Notes: a model not told the origin generated them from the letters alone. A DNA stretch of 64,000 bases from Diphasiastrum complanatum (GCA_029204225.1 CM055110.1:15646637-15710636); one strand, 5' to 3'. Numbered from the stretch's first letter, positions 22,218 to 57,253 are shown. Program-made: numbers and translations.

Positions 22218-23001
22218 ACAAATTCTCGATTTCCCATTCTTCTTAGGAACAATGACAATCGGTGAAGTTGTGATCCAACTTGTACAATCTTTTTTGGTTC
22301 TCCTGGTTCAGCAAGATCCATTGGTTGTGTCCTAGCTGGGCCATCATAAACGTCTTTTGATTTTGGCACTTGTTCTTTGGGTTCACGATGTGCTTTGGGT
22401 AACATGATTATCACATCATCCAGTGTATAACGTTCAAAATGTTCAGGCATATCATGCTGGACTACATCTGCTTGTTCTTTGTCAAAAGGACTTGTCTTGG
22501 ATCTTCGCTTAGCCTTCTTAGCAGAAATTGATCGTGGCAGTGATGATTTCCAAGACGATGACATCTTGCTAGAGCTCTGACTTGTAGAATCATCCTTGAC
22601 TTTTCCTTTGCCTTTATCCAGTAAGGGTGGCACATTCTTTGAATCAATCTTTTGAGGAGGATTTTTTTTATTTCAGGACCGTATTATAATGTGTTGGCTT
22701 GTTTCTTCGTCATTGACCCTGTGATCCTGCCTTCTTTTAATATAACTGCTTTGGGTGGTTTTTTTGTTGGTTCATCAGGAACATTACGCACTCCAAATCT
22801 GGTCAGATCCATATGATTTAGAATTTGCTCATCAGTAAGTTTTGCATTGTCATCATAAGTCAAGGCATGAATCACAGGAATGAGGTCATTTTCAATCGGA
22901 TCTGGTATAGGTTTCATTGATATCCAAGCTACATTCAGCACATTCAATGGAAAAGTGATCGGTGTATCCAAGGTTCGATCCAATAATGAAATCTCGTTCA
23001 A
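22214..23001 (-). pseudogene. gypsy pol linker between protease and RT
   Basis: Two frames (22214-22633 and 22684-23001) carry Lys/Ser-rich and Pro-rich sequence with DEPTKKPPKAVILKEG and a DDVIIMLPKAH segment. The position between protease and RT on the same strand identifies it; no catalytic motif is present. Confidence 0.6.
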
Positions 23002-23250
23002 ATCTGACTAATTATCTTGTTGACACATGTATCTTGCTGTACAATCAATCGTTACAAGAGCTTCATTCCATTTGACAGTATCCGTTTGAGAATCGTAATG
23101 AACTCCCAAATTTTTCTCTGGTCGGTCACAAGTATGATCCGTTGTTGATGAATCATCATCCTCTTTTTGAACCACTGGTCTGATAGTCCAAGTTGTGGGA
23201 TCAACCTTGACTGCATGTTCACGGGTTTCAAAAGTGATTTTTCCAGTACC

Positions 23251-23478
23251 CTAGTTATGAATTACTTGCGCAACTCGTAACCATGGACGTCTCAATAGGA
23301 CTCGGTAGACATTTGGTGCTTCTGGTAAGTCCATTACTACAAAAGTAATGACGAACTGTACTCCCGCAATTCTGACAGGTATATCTTCAACCATTCCTTG
23401 TGGAAAAACTGTAGTTTGATTAGCTAGCTTAATGGCAAAAGTAACAAGCTTGATCTTTGTAAGCCTCATTTTGCACAT
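23251..23478 (-). pseudogene. gypsy aspartic protease remnant
   Basis: A 75-codon frame with VFPQGMVEDIPVRIAGVQF, FVVMDLPEAP and YRVLLRRPWL resembles the C-terminal half of retropepsin-like domains in plant gypsy pol. The N-terminal active-site DSG-type motif was not found in an intact frame. Confidence 0.6.
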
Positions 23479-23677
23479 AGCTTTGTAAAAATCAAGTTAA
23501 CTCTCGAACCGCCAACATAGCTGTTTCATTAGGAAATTGTTTATGCTGTATCAGCATAGTGATATTCTTTTGCTCACTTTTCCAAGCTGCTCTGGCATGG
23601 AGTACTTCATTAGATTCTTCAAATCCACCACAAAAAAGTGGCTCTTGATGAACTTCTGGTTCTGCTTGAGCTGACTT

Positions 23678-24991
23678 CTATGCTAAGACTTCTTTTGCTT
23701 TTGGCACCAACTTCAAGAACTCTCCCAATGAAATATTGATCTTACTAGAAAAAATATTCATGAGCAGTTCTGTTTGCGGTGCTTCCGGTTTAGTCATCTT
23801 GAAGGGTTCTTCATGATGATGCAACTGAGCATCCAAGTGGTGCTTTGGTCCAGTTTCTAGATGCTTGTTGTTGCGCGACAGCATAAATAGCATATTGTTC
23901 TGAAAATCCACCTTCTTGATCAGTACCATAGTTCCATTGCTCGACACTTCTGTACGAATCTGGTTCCATCAAATTGGCAGGAGTGAGGTGTTTTGGTGGG
24001 GCAGGTAAGGCTAAACGTTTCGGGTATCCAAGAGTAGATTGTCGAGGTCTAGCTGCTGGATTTCCTCCATATTGTGGTTCTCAATATCCCATTTGGACAT
24101 ACCGTTGCTGAATCATCCGAGGATTGAAGTTGCAAAAAGCAGTCTCATGATCAGACAAATTATACAAATGGCATATACTGATTTCCATTCGTTTTTTCAA
24201 TTGAGGACACTCATTCACTATGTGTTTCCTGTACAAATAGAACACCAGACATTTTCCTTGATAGGAAAAGTCTTTGCAAACTTCTCAGGTTCCTTGTTCG
24301 ATTTTCCATGGAAATCTTCCAATGCTTTGATCTTCTCATCAAATTGTGACTGCAACTTTTCCATCTGTTTCTGCTGGTTCTTCCCGAGTTTCTCGAACTC
24401 ATTGAGCATCATTTCTGCAGTAGTGTTGACATCCATTGATGCAATAATGGTGGATGTCGTAGTGGTCTATCCTGCTGTATAAGGCAACATACTGATATTC
24501 AGTTCATCGTCTAAATCTTCATCCTCCTTCCGAATTGCATCATCCATAGCATTTTGCAAAAGTGCATACTCATTATGGCATTTCAGCTCACGTCTAATCC
24601 TTTTAGATAAACCTGACAAAAACCACATAATCATGGCATTTTCGTTAATCGGTTCAGATTTGCACTCATATCTGAGGCGTTTTATCCATTAAATGTAATC
24701 TCGAACCATTTTTCGCTTTCCCATATTAATTTTACTTAAAAGTAGGAAAGTGTCTTCCATAAACTTTTGAGGTTTGAACCGTGTGTTAAGGGCTCGTTTA
24801 ACAATCTCTCAATCCATACGCTCAGTTTCATCTTGATTATAGTACCAATCTTGTGCTGTGCCTATTAAGGCCATAGGAAAAAGCTTAAGTTTATCTTGGA
24901 AAAACATTTTGCCATAGACTTCACAAGATTCAGTATAGATCTGAAGAAATCTAACTGGATCTGTTAATCCATTGTATTTAAGTAGATCCAA
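23678..24991 (-). pseudogene. gypsy gag remnant
   Basis: 24991-24809 encodes a capsid block (GLTDPVRFLQIYTESCEVYG, AQDWYY). 24436-24218 is a coiled-coil-like stretch (EFEKLGKNQQKQMEKLQSQF) ending in a zinc-knuckle start WCSICTGN that breaks by frameshift. 23947-23678 is a His/Glu-rich tail. The two-Cys spacing and short loop match the knuckles at 210 and 33.85 kb. Confidence 0.75.
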
Positions 24992-26139
24992 ACGGGGTGC
25001 TCTTCTAACAATGATTGGATTGACTTCTTGAGAATCTTCACAGGTTCAAATCAAGTAGACAATGAGATTGGATCTAGATTCTCAATCAAAACTATCTCAG
25101 AGCAGATCTACTAGATCTATTCCTCTTGGCAAGAATCAGATTTCTATATCGTGAAAAAGATTTCAAAATTCAATCAATCGATACTTCTCAAAAATGAAAA
25201 TTTTCTCAGAATCAAAATCAGATTGTATCAAATTTGACCCAAATTTTGAACCTGTTTGTGTTGGAGCATTCTGTTATTGTGTAGATCAGTCATCTAGAGT
25301 CTATTCGCCATTGAAACGCTTTTTCAAGTTGCACAGATTGGATAGCACCATCATCATATTACTGTCTTTATTATCAGAATTTCAGATTCATGTTTATTGT
25401 TTCTTGTCTATGCTAATTCAGTTGTCAATTGCAATAAATCAAGTATCCAAGTAGGGAGATTTTTGTTTAAGATAGAGCTCTTAGAAGATTTTCTTATGCA
25501 ACTAACCACTTACTCAAGAAGATAAGGGAATAGTTGATTGTTGAGAATTGAAAGTTTCCAATTGAGTTCTCCTAGATTTTGCAACTTATTTATTGGAAAG
25601 AATTCTATCGATACTACAAAGAACAAAATCACAACTCATTACTATTCTTCAATCTAATCATGTTTTTTTTTTGAAGCACATTAGTTGGTATAAGAAATTA
25701 TGATTACTTCAAATACCTAAAAGTATAGTGTTAAAGGACTTCATTAGTTCAAATTTTTAGTTGAACATTCTATTATATTGCATTTGAAGATATTTCACAA
25801 ACCTATGGTGGTATTGATCACATGAATACACAAAAATATGTTGATAACAAAATTTAAATAGCCTTAGCAAGATGAAAATAGTAAAACTCTATTTTTGTCA
25901 ATACATCTATCTCTATGGAATGATAAACTCTTTGTACTACATTATTTCATTATTTTTAAGCTTAGCATACTATGACACAAAAGAAAATCATGCTTTTTGA
26001 TACATGATGTGACAAAAGTAGCATTCAATGCTTTCAAGTACTAGACTTAAAATCATAGTGCTCATTCCATGGGAGTTAGTGTTTTTACATAAACCTATGA
26101 GTAACATTCAACTAATATTGGATATTGTTATAGTAGCAG
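24992..26139. other. 3' flank of the AUX/LAX gene; no other gene seen
   Basis: AT-rich. Immediately downstream of the stop codon on the minus strand it presumably holds the 3' UTR; an AATAATGAAATAATG stretch near 25940-25960 could serve as a polyadenylation region. An 86-codon plus-strand ORF near 25.2 kb has no recognisable motif. Confidence 0.4.
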
Positions 26140-48168
<22,029 letters not shown>

Positions 48169-48327
48169 CTAATAAGATGCAAATACCCATGTGCTCGAAT
48201 AAAAACCTGAAGTAATTAGAAATTCTAAAGCAAGCTAAAAGTAAGGTACCCGTAAGCAATTAGCACTACCTCACAACAAAAGTTTTAAAAGTTATAGTGA
48301 GATTAAAGGGACATCTTTTTACTATAG

Positions 48328-48603
48328 TGTTGATATCTTGCAATTTTGTGCGTAGAATGCAATTGTATGTTGTGATTTGGATCCACACACACACACGTGT
48401 GAAATACAATACCTTACTTGTACGAACAATAAGTTCATTTTATCATATATTTGATGTTTAATCAATATCTTGTTGAGTTTGCATCTTCTATGTGTAGTAC
48501 ATGTTAGATTTCTACATTGTCAATGGTACTAGATGTTTTGTAGTTCATAACCAAAGATCAAAGGGACATATTGGATCTTGGTAATTTGATATATTTCTTC
48601 ACA
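48328..48603 (+). repeat. 5'-truncated family-A LTR followed by decayed PBS
   Basis: Matches the 3' half of the LTR at 61037-61676 (CTTGCAATT..GTGTAGAAT, CACACGTGTGAAATACA, ACCAAAGATCA, ending TTCACA). It contains CACACGTGTG at 48392-48401. The next 12 bases, TAGAATTAGAGC (48604-48615), are a degraded tRNA-iMet primer site, showing plus orientation. No gag follows. Confidence 0.75.
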
Positions 48604-48615
48604 TAGAATTAGAGC

Positions 48616-49918
<1,303 letters not shown>

Positions 49919-49990
49919 TGATGTTTTTTTCTTACTAATTTTTAAAACTCCCATTGGTTGTTTGCAGTATGTATCCCTCTTATTCTGTTG

Positions 49991-50852
49991 TGATAAATTT
50001 TACAGTTTTTAGGACAATAATGATTGTACTTTACAATCATAGAGAGTTATTGGTTGCTTAATCAATGAATCTATCAAGTTCTACACATTAGATCTTGATC
50101 TAGATTCACTACACTTGGATTTAAGCAAGAGCAATGGATCAACACATCATTTTTTAGTGAGAGCGGCTTCACACGTGTGGAGTACTGTCCACTGTACGGC
50201 CTGCACCTGAAACAACAAGTACAATGATACTAGATAGCAATCATGCATAAAAATCACAAGACAAATGACTAGAAATCTCACAAAAGTGTAGAGTGCAAAA
50301 GTCTCATCAATTTTCTTAGCAAAATGATGATCCTTTTATGGATCAAGTACATCCATGAGTCTGGTACAGTCCAGCAGGCCTTCACACGTGTGAAGAGTGC
50401 CACATCACTCATATCTATCCATTTGATCCATCCTTGATCCTTATCCAATAGTTGACCTTCTAGAATATGACTAAAATCCAAAAAGCTAGTCTCCTAGAAT
50501 ATAGGAATATTCCCTACAAAATAGGATCTAAGGAAAATGGTCAACTCTTATCTTCTAGTACTCTATACACACATGTGAACATCCACTTGCCATGTGGGAG
50601 CATTTACTCATGCACATGCAAGGAAAAGCTAATTTGTAGGTGACTAGTCAACTTGACTAAAAACTAGTCATTTCATGTTCACACTAACTAGAATGATACA
50701 AAATCAATTTGGATATATACAAACATGAAAAGTACATCCTTTCACACATGGGAACATGCTCCACACGTGTGAAATCATATCATCAACATATTCTAATGTT
50801 TGATCAATATTTACATGAACCAATGTCAAGTGAGAAGTGACAATTTTCAACA
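49991..50852 (-). repeat. 3' LTR of element C
   Basis: 862 bp; on the minus strand TGTTGAAAATTGTCAC to CTGTAAAATTTATCA. CACACGTGTG occurs three times: 50170-50179, 50393-50402 and 50762-50771. A TATA-like CATAAAAGGA lies on the minus strand at about 50331-50340. Purine tract at 50853-50863. Confidence 0.96.
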
Positions 50853-50865
50853 CTCCTCCTCACTT

Positions 50866-53800
50866 CTAACTTGGCAAATCTAGTGTACATCTATCTACAA
50901 TTCCAAGAGCATATCTTAACTTAAAAAATGGATCTTTGGACAATGGTTTGGTTAAGATATCAGCTATGCATTCGGATGATGGTACATGATGTAGTTGCAC
51001 TTCCTTGGATTGTACCTTCTCCCTCACAAAGTGGTGAGCTATCTCAATATGCTTTGTTCTAGCATGGAAGATAGGATTTGAAGCAATTTGTTGAGAAGCT
51101 TGATTGTCACAAAATATGTAAGGGATCTCCTCGGCCTCTAGCACATGTAGTTCCATCAAGAGTCTTCTTAGCCATAAGAGCTCTTTGGTTGTTGAAGTCA
51201 ATGCCTTGTACTCGACTTCACAAGAAGATAGTGAGATTGTATCTTGCTTTTTGGAAAGCCAAGATATCACTCCTCCACAAAGAAATGTTGCAAATGCACT
51301 AATGGACTTCCTATCCATCTTGTCACCTGCAAAATCTGAATCCGAGTAGGCTCTCAAGTGCAAGTTAGATCCTTCATAAAGTATACCAAAAAATCTAGTA
51401 CTAGAAACATATCTAAGTACTCTCTTGGCACTTTTCCAATGATGAATTAAAGGAGCTTGCATACTTTGACTCAACTTGCTTACACAAAAACTTAAGTCAG
51501 GTCTAGTGATGGTTAAATAGATTAGAGAGCCTATAAGCTTCCTAAAGAGAGTGATGTCCTCAAAGGATGCTTCATCACCTTCATTAGTTGCTTTCACAAC
51601 ATGCTCCATAGGGGTGTCAATCCCCTTACAATCTTTCATACCAAATCTTTCAAGAATGGAAGTAGCATACTTAGATTGACTTATGAAAGTACAATTGCTA
51701 CTTCTAGACACTTCTATCCCAAGTATAAACTTTAGGAAGCCTAGATCTACCATCTTGAACTCACTAGATAAGTCAACTTTTACTTTGCCTATGCTATCAT
51801 CATCATTTCCTGTCATAATGATGTCATCAACATAAAGAACCAAAATGATGATCTTTCCTTCATTACATTTGAAATATAAAGAAGGTTCATAAGCACTTAG
51901 TACAAAGCCAAGGGAATAGAGAAAATCATGCAACCTAGAGTACCAAGCTCTAGGTGCTTGCTTCAAGCCATATAGGCTCTTCCTTAAGTAGCACACCTTT
52001 TGCTCCTCACCAATCTTGATGAAGCCCTCGGGTTGCATCATGTAGATTTCCTCTTCTAAGAAGCCATTCAAGAAGGCATTTGTCACATCCATTTGGTAGA
52101 GATCCCATTTGAACAAAGTAGCAATGCAAATGATTAATCTAATAGTTACAAGCTTAGCTACAGGTGCAAATGTTTCTTCATAATCCAATCCTTTTATTTG
52201 AAGAAATCCCTTAGCAACAAGCCTAGCTTTGTATTTACTAATAGATCCATCTTGATTGTACTTAATTCTATAAATCCACTTACATGCAAGTGGTTTCTTT
52301 CCTCTTGGAAGATTTACAAGATTCCAAGTATGATTTTCTTCTAATGCATCATACTCTACTTGCATTGCATCTCTCCAAACTTTAGATTTACATGCTTCTT
52401 CAAAAGATGATGGTTCTTCAATCAATGTAGCTAAAAAAGAGTAAGAGGTAGAAGATGTAGAGCCTTCCTTTTGCTTTCCCTTGTCCACATAGGTAAGCCT
52501 TGAGGGCTCGGCCTTGCTCCTTGATGATCTTCTTGGCCCCTTTTGACTTGGATCCAAATCTCCATCCTCGGGTTTGTCATGATCCTCCTCGGGTTTGTCA
52601 AGATCCTCCTCGGATTTGTCAAGATCTTCAATGCACAATGGGTTAGATCCATTTGACAAGCTCTTAGCAAATTGTGACTCATCAAAAAGTACATCCTTGC
52701 TTACCTTTACTTTCTTGGATGTAGGATCATATATCCTATATCCCTTGCTATTTTCTCCATAGCCAACAAAGATTCCTTTGAAGGAGGTAGCATCTTCTTT
52801 CCTTCTAGTCTCCAAAGGAATGTGTACATAACAAGTACATCCAAAGATCTTAAAATATTTTACATTGGGTTTCTTATCAAACAAGGCTTGATAAGGTGAG
52901 ATCCCATCTATAGCACTACTAGGAAGTCTATTACACAAATAATTAGCACATGTTATGGCTTCTCCCCAAAATGAGATGGGAAGTGATGCATCAAGCCTCA
53001 AGGACTTTGCACACTCACATAGACTCCTATTTTTCCTCTCGGCCACCCCATTTTGTTGAGGGGTGTAGGAACAAGTGTATTGTAACTTAATACCATTGAT
53101 CTCACAAAAGTCTTTCATTTTATTGGAGGTGTACTCTCCTCCATTATCACATCTTAGTGCTTTGATAGAAGTACTAAGTTGTTTCTCTACTAGAGACTTG
53201 AACTTAATGAAAGCTTCATAAACAAGATTTTTCTTTGATAGTAACTCAATCCATGTGAATCTAGTACAATCATCTATAAAAGTTACATACATCAAGGCAC
53301 CTCCATTACTTGCATGTGAAAAACTATGTACATCAGAATGTATGAGATCCAAGGGAGAGAGAGATCTTGATGAAGATTTCTTGTAAGAAGATTTGTGTGA
53401 CTTTGCAAGGCCACATGCCTCACACATTTTTCCACTCTTCTTGAAAGCTCTTGGTAGGCCGAGAGCTAGTTCCTTGCTTGCCATTGACTCCATAGATTGA
53501 AGATTAGGATGGCCTAATCTCTTATGCCAAAGCTCCACTTGAGTTAGCTCCTCCCTAGCCAAGTTCACACTTTCACTTGCAACATTAGCATCCAACTTGA
53601 AAAGTCTACCTTGCTTAATGCCACTAGCTATGCACTTATCATTTTTCAAGATGGAACAAACTCCATTCTTGAAATGTACATCTAGTCCATTGTCCATTAA
53701 TTGTCCTACACTAAGCAAGTTTCTTGAAATGGTAGGAACATACAAAACATTATCTAGATCTATCCTTTTAGATGTGCCTAAACAAAGAGGTATAGATCCT

Positions 53801-54846
53801 ATGCCATCTATCTTGCATGCTTGATCACTAGCAGTGTATATTGACTTCTTAGAGTCATTACAAGATAGAAGAGTAGAAAAATAATGCTTGTTAAAGGACA
53901 TGTGGGAACTAGCCCCACTATCTATCCACCATGTGTCTTGACTTGAAGTTGGTGTAGATGCAACCATTAAGGATGTGTTGAATCCATCCTCATATTCTTC
54001 CTCTTGAGCAATGTTCCCTTGATCTCCTTTGGCTTGTTGATTCTTCTTCAAGTAGCATTCTGAGGCAAAGTGTCCTTTCTTTCCACAAAAGAAACACTTT
54101 AGTTTTGCCTTGTTCTTCACTTTGCCTTTGGAGGTAGATCCTCCATTCTTCATCTCGGCCTCCTTGCCTTGATTTTTCTTGAATGGATTTTGCTTTTTCT
54201 TGCCTTTAGATGTAAAGTTAGCTTTCTCCTCTCCTCCATTAAGTGACATGCTATCCATTCTTGTCTTGAGGTGTAGAAGCCTACTCTCCTCGGCCACAAG
54301 AACATTGTGCAACTTTTCAATGGATGGAAGAGAGTCTTGAATGGCAAATGATTGGACTAAGTTGGTAAACTCATCACTTAGACCATTCAAAATGATTTGT
54401 ACTAGTTCTTGATCTTGGATCTTCTCTCCTATTGCACTTAACTCCTTGTTAAGAGATTTGATCCTAAGAACATACTCTTGTCCACTCTCTCCACTTCCTT
54501 TCATGCTTTGGAAAACTTGATTTCTTAGCATGAGGATTCTTGAAGTATTGTTGGATTCATAAATGCTCTTTAATGAATCCCAAGCCTCTTTGGATGAGGT
54601 ACAAGAAGACACCTCTTTCAAGAGGTCATTGCATACATTTAACTTTATGCAATGTAGAGCTAATCTTGCTCTCTTCTTGTATTTGGCTTGTTCTTGGGGA
54701 GTTTGAGGCTCTTCCTCTACTCCTTGAACTATGTCATATAGATCATGGATCACTAGGAGTGATTCCATTCTCACTTTCCAAATGGAATAATTTGTGGAAG
54801 TGAGTCTCTCACTTGGTTCCATCAAATATCCACCCATGGATGACAT
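50866..54846 (-). CDS. copia gag-pol polyprotein of element C, full length
   Basis: 1326 codons, no stop. gag is residues 1-250, with a Lys-rich patch and knuckle Cys251-Cys254-His259-Cys264. The protease has WIDSGASS (Asp 309). The integrase has His441, His446, Cys475, Cys478 for zinc and Asp505, Asp567, Glu603 for catalysis. An acidic linker (about 741-765) has three DLDKPEE-type repeats. RT spans about 840-1080 with DVTNAFLNGF (Asp 920) and YVDD (1005-1008). RNase H has SDSDFAGD (about 1168-1175), SLSSCEVEY, FCDNQAS and ADILTKPL near 1300. One ORF for gag and pol is normal for copia. The protease would cleave the product in virus-like particles. All catalytic motifs look intact, the only such case in the window. 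Confidence 0.97.
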   Translation of the reverse strand: MSSMGGYLMEPSERLTSTNYSIWKVRMESLLVIHDLYDIVQGVEEEPQTPQEQAKYKKRARLALHCIKLNVCNDLLKEVSSCTSSKEAWDSLKSIYESNNTSRILMLRNQVFQSMKGSGESGQEYVLRIKSLNKELSAIGEKIQDQELVQIILNGLSDEFTNLVQSFAIQDSLPSIEKLHNVLVAEESRLLHLKTRMDSMSLNGGEEKANFTSKGKKKQNPFKKNQGKEAEMKNGGSTSKGKVKNKAKLKCFFCGKKGHFASECYLKKNQQAKGDQGNIAQEEEYEDGFNTSLMVASTPTSSQDTWWIDSGASSHMSFNKHYFSTLLSCNDSKKSIYTASDQACKIDGIGSIPLCLGTSKRIDLDNVLYVPTISRNLLSVGQLMDNGLDVHFKNGVCSILKNDKCIASGIKQGRLFKLDANVASESVNLAREELTQVELWHKRLGHPNLQSMESMASKELALGLPRAFKKSGKMCEACGLAKSHKSSYKKSSSRSLSPLDLIHSDVHSFSHASNGGALMYVTFIDDCTRFTWIELLSKKNLVYEAFIKFKSLVEKQLSTSIKALRCDNGGEYTSNKMKDFCEINGIKLQYTCSYTPQQNGVAERKNRSLCECAKSLRLDASLPISFWGEAITCANYLCNRLPSSAIDGISPYQALFDKKPNVKYFKIFGCTCYVHIPLETRRKEDATSFKGIFVGYGENSKGYRIYDPTSKKVKVSKDVLFDESQFAKSLSNGSNPLCIEDLDKSEEDLDKPEEDHDKPEDGDLDPSQKGPRRSSRSKAEPSRLTYVDKGKQKEGSTSSTSYSFLATLIEEPSSFEEACKSKVWRDAMQVEYDALEENHTWNLVNLPRGKKPLACKWIYRIKYNQDGSISKYKARLVAKGFLQIKGLDYEETFAPVAKLVTIRLIICIATLFKWDLYQMDVTNAFLNGFLEEEIYMMQPEGFIKIGEEQKVCYLRKSLYGLKQAPRAWYSRLHDFLYSLGFVLSAYEPSLYFKCNEGKIIILVLYVDDIIMTGNDDDSIGKVKVDLSSEFKMVDLGFLKFILGIEVSRSSNCTFISQSKYATSILERFGMKDCKGIDTPMEHVVKATNEGDEASFEDITLFRKLIGSLIYLTITRPDLSFCVSKLSQSMQAPLIHHWKSAKRVLRYVSSTRFFGILYEGSNLHLRAYSDSDFAGDKMDRKSISAFATFLCGGVISWLSKKQDTISLSSCEVEYKALTSTTKELLWLRRLLMELHVLEAEEIPYIFCDNQASQQIASNPIFHARTKHIEIAHHFVREKVQSKEVQLHHVPSSECIADILTKPLSKDPFFKLRYALGIVDRCTLDLPS

Positions 54847-55429
54847 TTTAGAATGAATGCTCTTTTAAAAATCACAAAGATTTTTGAATTTTAAAAGATC
54901 TATGAAGTGGCCTAAAGCTTACTAGAATGCCTATAGGCTTGTCTCTATCAAACTAACACACAAGCTTGAATGATACTCAAAGATCTTACCAAAAATTTCT
55001 AGCTTTCACTCTCACAAAAAAAATTGCTTTACACTTTTCTTAGAGATTTCACTTCAACTAAGGATCTGAACAAATCAGCCTCTTAGATCTGATCTTAGAC
55101 TCTAAAAAGAAATGCTTCAATGATCCAAAACACTATTTGGTCATAGGCATTAGTTAGAATGAATCTAGATCAATACTATGCTTCAAAAAGCACCAAAAAT
55201 GAACTAGTATTGTGATTTTGGGACCAAAAAACACAAAGTAACTTGAATTGAAAGTTGCTGTACGGTTTCACACGTGTGAAAAGTACATACACAGCCTCCA
55301 AGTCGTTTTGATCCAAATGATTACAAGCTATCACTCTAGAAGAACTCGCCCTCACTAGTATTGGCCAAAAAACAAATTTTGCCAATGATCTTTACAAGAT
55401 TTATGATTCAATGATCACTCTCTTACTTA
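54847..55429 (-). other. leader of element C
   Basis: About 580 bases between PBS and gag start. It contains a fourth C-type CACACGTGTG (55269-55278) outside the LTR. No ORF of note. Confidence 0.7.
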
Positions 55430-55441
55430 GCTCTGATACCA
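55430..55441 (-). promoter_or_regulatory. primer-binding site of element C
   Basis: The minus strand reads TGGTATCAGAGC immediately after the 5' LTR; a perfect tRNA-iMet type site. Confidence 0.96.
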
Positions 55442-56303
55442 TGATAAATTTTACAGTTTTTAGGACAATAATGATTGTACTTTACAATCATAGAGAGTTA
55501 TTGGTTGCTTAATCAATGAATCTATCAAGTTCTACACATTAGATCTTGATCTAGATTCACTACACTTGGATTTAAGCAAGAGCAATGGATCAACACATCA
55601 TTTTTTAGTGAGAGCGGCTTCACACGTGTGGAGTACTGTCCACTGTACGGCCTGCACCTGAAACAACAAGTACAATGATACTAGATAGCAATCATGCATA
55701 AAAATCACAAGACAAATGACTAGAAATCTCACAAAAGTGTAGAGTGCAAAAGTCTCATCAATTTTCTTAGCAAAATGATGATCCTTTTATGGATCAAGTA
55801 CATCCATGAGTCTGGTACAGTCCAGCAGGCCTTCACACGTGTGAAGAGTGCCACATCACTCATATCTATCCATTTGATCCATCCTTGATCCTTATCCAAT
55901 AGTTGACCTTCTAGAATATGACTAAAATCCAAAAAGCTAGTCTCCTAGAATATAGGAATATTCCCTACAAAATAGGATCTAAGGAAAATGGTCAACTCTT
56001 ATCTTCTAGTACTCTATACACACATGTGAACATCCACTTGCCATGTGGGAGCATTTACTCATGCACATGCAAGGAAAAGCTAATTTGTAGGTGACTAGTC
56101 AACTTGACTAAAAACTAGTCATTTCATGTTCACACTAACTAGAATGATACAAAATCAATTTGGATATATACAAACATGAAAAGTACATCCTTTCACACAT
56201 GGGAACATGCTCCACACGTGTGAAATCATATCATCAACATATTCTAATGTTTGATCAATATTTACATGAACCAATGTCAAGTGAGAAGTGACAATTTTCA
56301 ACA
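55442..56303 (-). repeat. 5' LTR of element C
   Basis: Partner of 49991-50852, apparently identical. CACACGTGTG is at 55621-55630, 55844-55853 and 56213-56222. Confidence 0.96.
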
Positions 56304-56867
56304 TGTTGCACCCATAATGTCAGATACTGGATCCCCTAGTCAGAGGTCAGGCCATAGTCGCGGGTCAATCCGCCTTTCCTCTATGAGCGAGAGTGAACTC
56401 ATTAGCTACCTTGATCAGTTGCCTTCCTCACAACAGGATAGGGTCTTACAGCGCTTGAGGGCTCGACGCGAGGCTCGTAGCTCCTCTCGATTGGTTGAGT
56501 ACACATCATTTACCGAGGAGATTCAGTCCACTCCTCATGTAGACCAGTCATATATTTTCTCTTCCCGTGAGGGTCACTCCGATGAGGGACACTCCGACGA
56601 GAATCGCACCCCCACCCATGTCACTACTGCCAGGGCTTCCTCCAGACACTCTTGGTACTTGAGTTATTGGAGAGGCAGGGCATGCGTATAAACAGGGATG
56701 CTGCTCCTCAGGTACGACATCAAATTCATTTTATGTTTTTTAAACTTGCTATTCTCTCTCACTCCCATACGATTGTGCGGAAGACTAATTCATGTGTCTT
56801 GCGCATGCAGGAGCAACAAGGTCCACATGACGGAGACGATGATGAGGAATTATATAGGTCTAGCTAG

Positions 56868-57253
56868 TGTTTTGGCTCTATAGCTAGCCTTTCCATGTTT
56901 ACAGAGGCTTGTGTACATGTCTTTACATCTATCATTTTTATTTGTACATTTGTCAGCCATCTTTCGATGCAGCTAGTTTTTTATGTAATCTTGAACCTTG
57001 ACTAATCATGTAATTGAAATGTATTTGGCCCTAAAACCATGTAGAAATATTTAATTTATTAATTATAAATTGTAATTATTGTGGTTAACATGTGATTATT
57101 GTGGTGTACTGTAATATATTCAACTATAGTTGAATGCAAAGAATCACTTTTTTTGTTCTACCCTAGACCCTTAACTCATTTATTTGAATTTATTTCTTGA
57201 CTAATTAACTCTACATGGTTGTATGTTCTGAAAATATATTTTATTGCTTGCAG
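56868..57253 (+). other. 3' flank of H1 and intron-like lead-in to H2
   Basis: AT-rich with several TGTAATTG/TTTATG stretches that could be a 3' UTR. It ends with TTATTGCTTGCAG, an acceptor-like site like the one before H1. Confidence 0.45.

Larger units (their letters stand above)
19851..24991 (-). mobile_element. decayed Ty3/gypsy retrotransposon
   Basis: Minus-strand order gag, protease, linker, RT, RNase H, integrase is the gypsy order (integrase last). Most domains are broken by stops and frameshifts; only the integrase keeps a long frame. LTRs could not be paired by eye. It lies downstream of the AUX/LAX stop codon, outside the visible gene. Confidence 0.9.
49991..56303 (-). mobile_element. 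intact Ty1/copia retrotransposon C
   Basis: 6313 bp with 862-bp LTRs in which I saw no difference, and a TGTTG target duplication (49986-49990 and 56304-56308). It has a perfect PBS, a PPT GTGAGGAGGAG identical to B's, and a single uninterrupted gag-pol. Insertion was very recent and the copy looks autonomous. It landed in the exon of H1. The polyprotein and PPT relate it to A, B, E and F. Confidence 0.97.
49968..56867 (+). pseudogene. Ser/Arg-rich gene-like unit H1, split by element C
   Basis: An exon-like segment starts after TTTGCAG at 49968, with an ATG at 49969-49971 in frame with the ORF beyond element C (56309 onward, allowing for the duplicated TGTTG). It encodes SRGSIRL/SSMSESEL, RVLQRLRARREARSSSRLVE, then a Ser/His-rich tail. 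A frame change near 56650 leads to LELLERQGMRINRDAAPQ, then donor CAG|GTACGA at 56711/56712 and acceptor GCATGCAG at 56810. The last piece is EQQGPHDGDDDEELYRSS and TAG (56865-56867). Unit H2 is a diverged copy of the first part. It may be a host gene or a transposase-associated ORF; interruption by C makes this copy inactive. Confidence 0.5.

Noticed and set aside
24039-24482. 147-codon plus-strand ORF
   Set aside because: Antisense to the decayed gypsy gag; no motif; a shadow frame.
48169-48174. Premature TAG stop just before WFEVL of the AUX/LAX gene
   Set aside because: The TAG coincides with a good splice-acceptor context directly before TGG, and all other junctions keep frame; treated as the intron end.
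50278-50481. 67-codon ORF identical at 50278-50481 and 55729-55932
   Set aside because: Located in the two LTRs of element C; identity follows from recent insertion.
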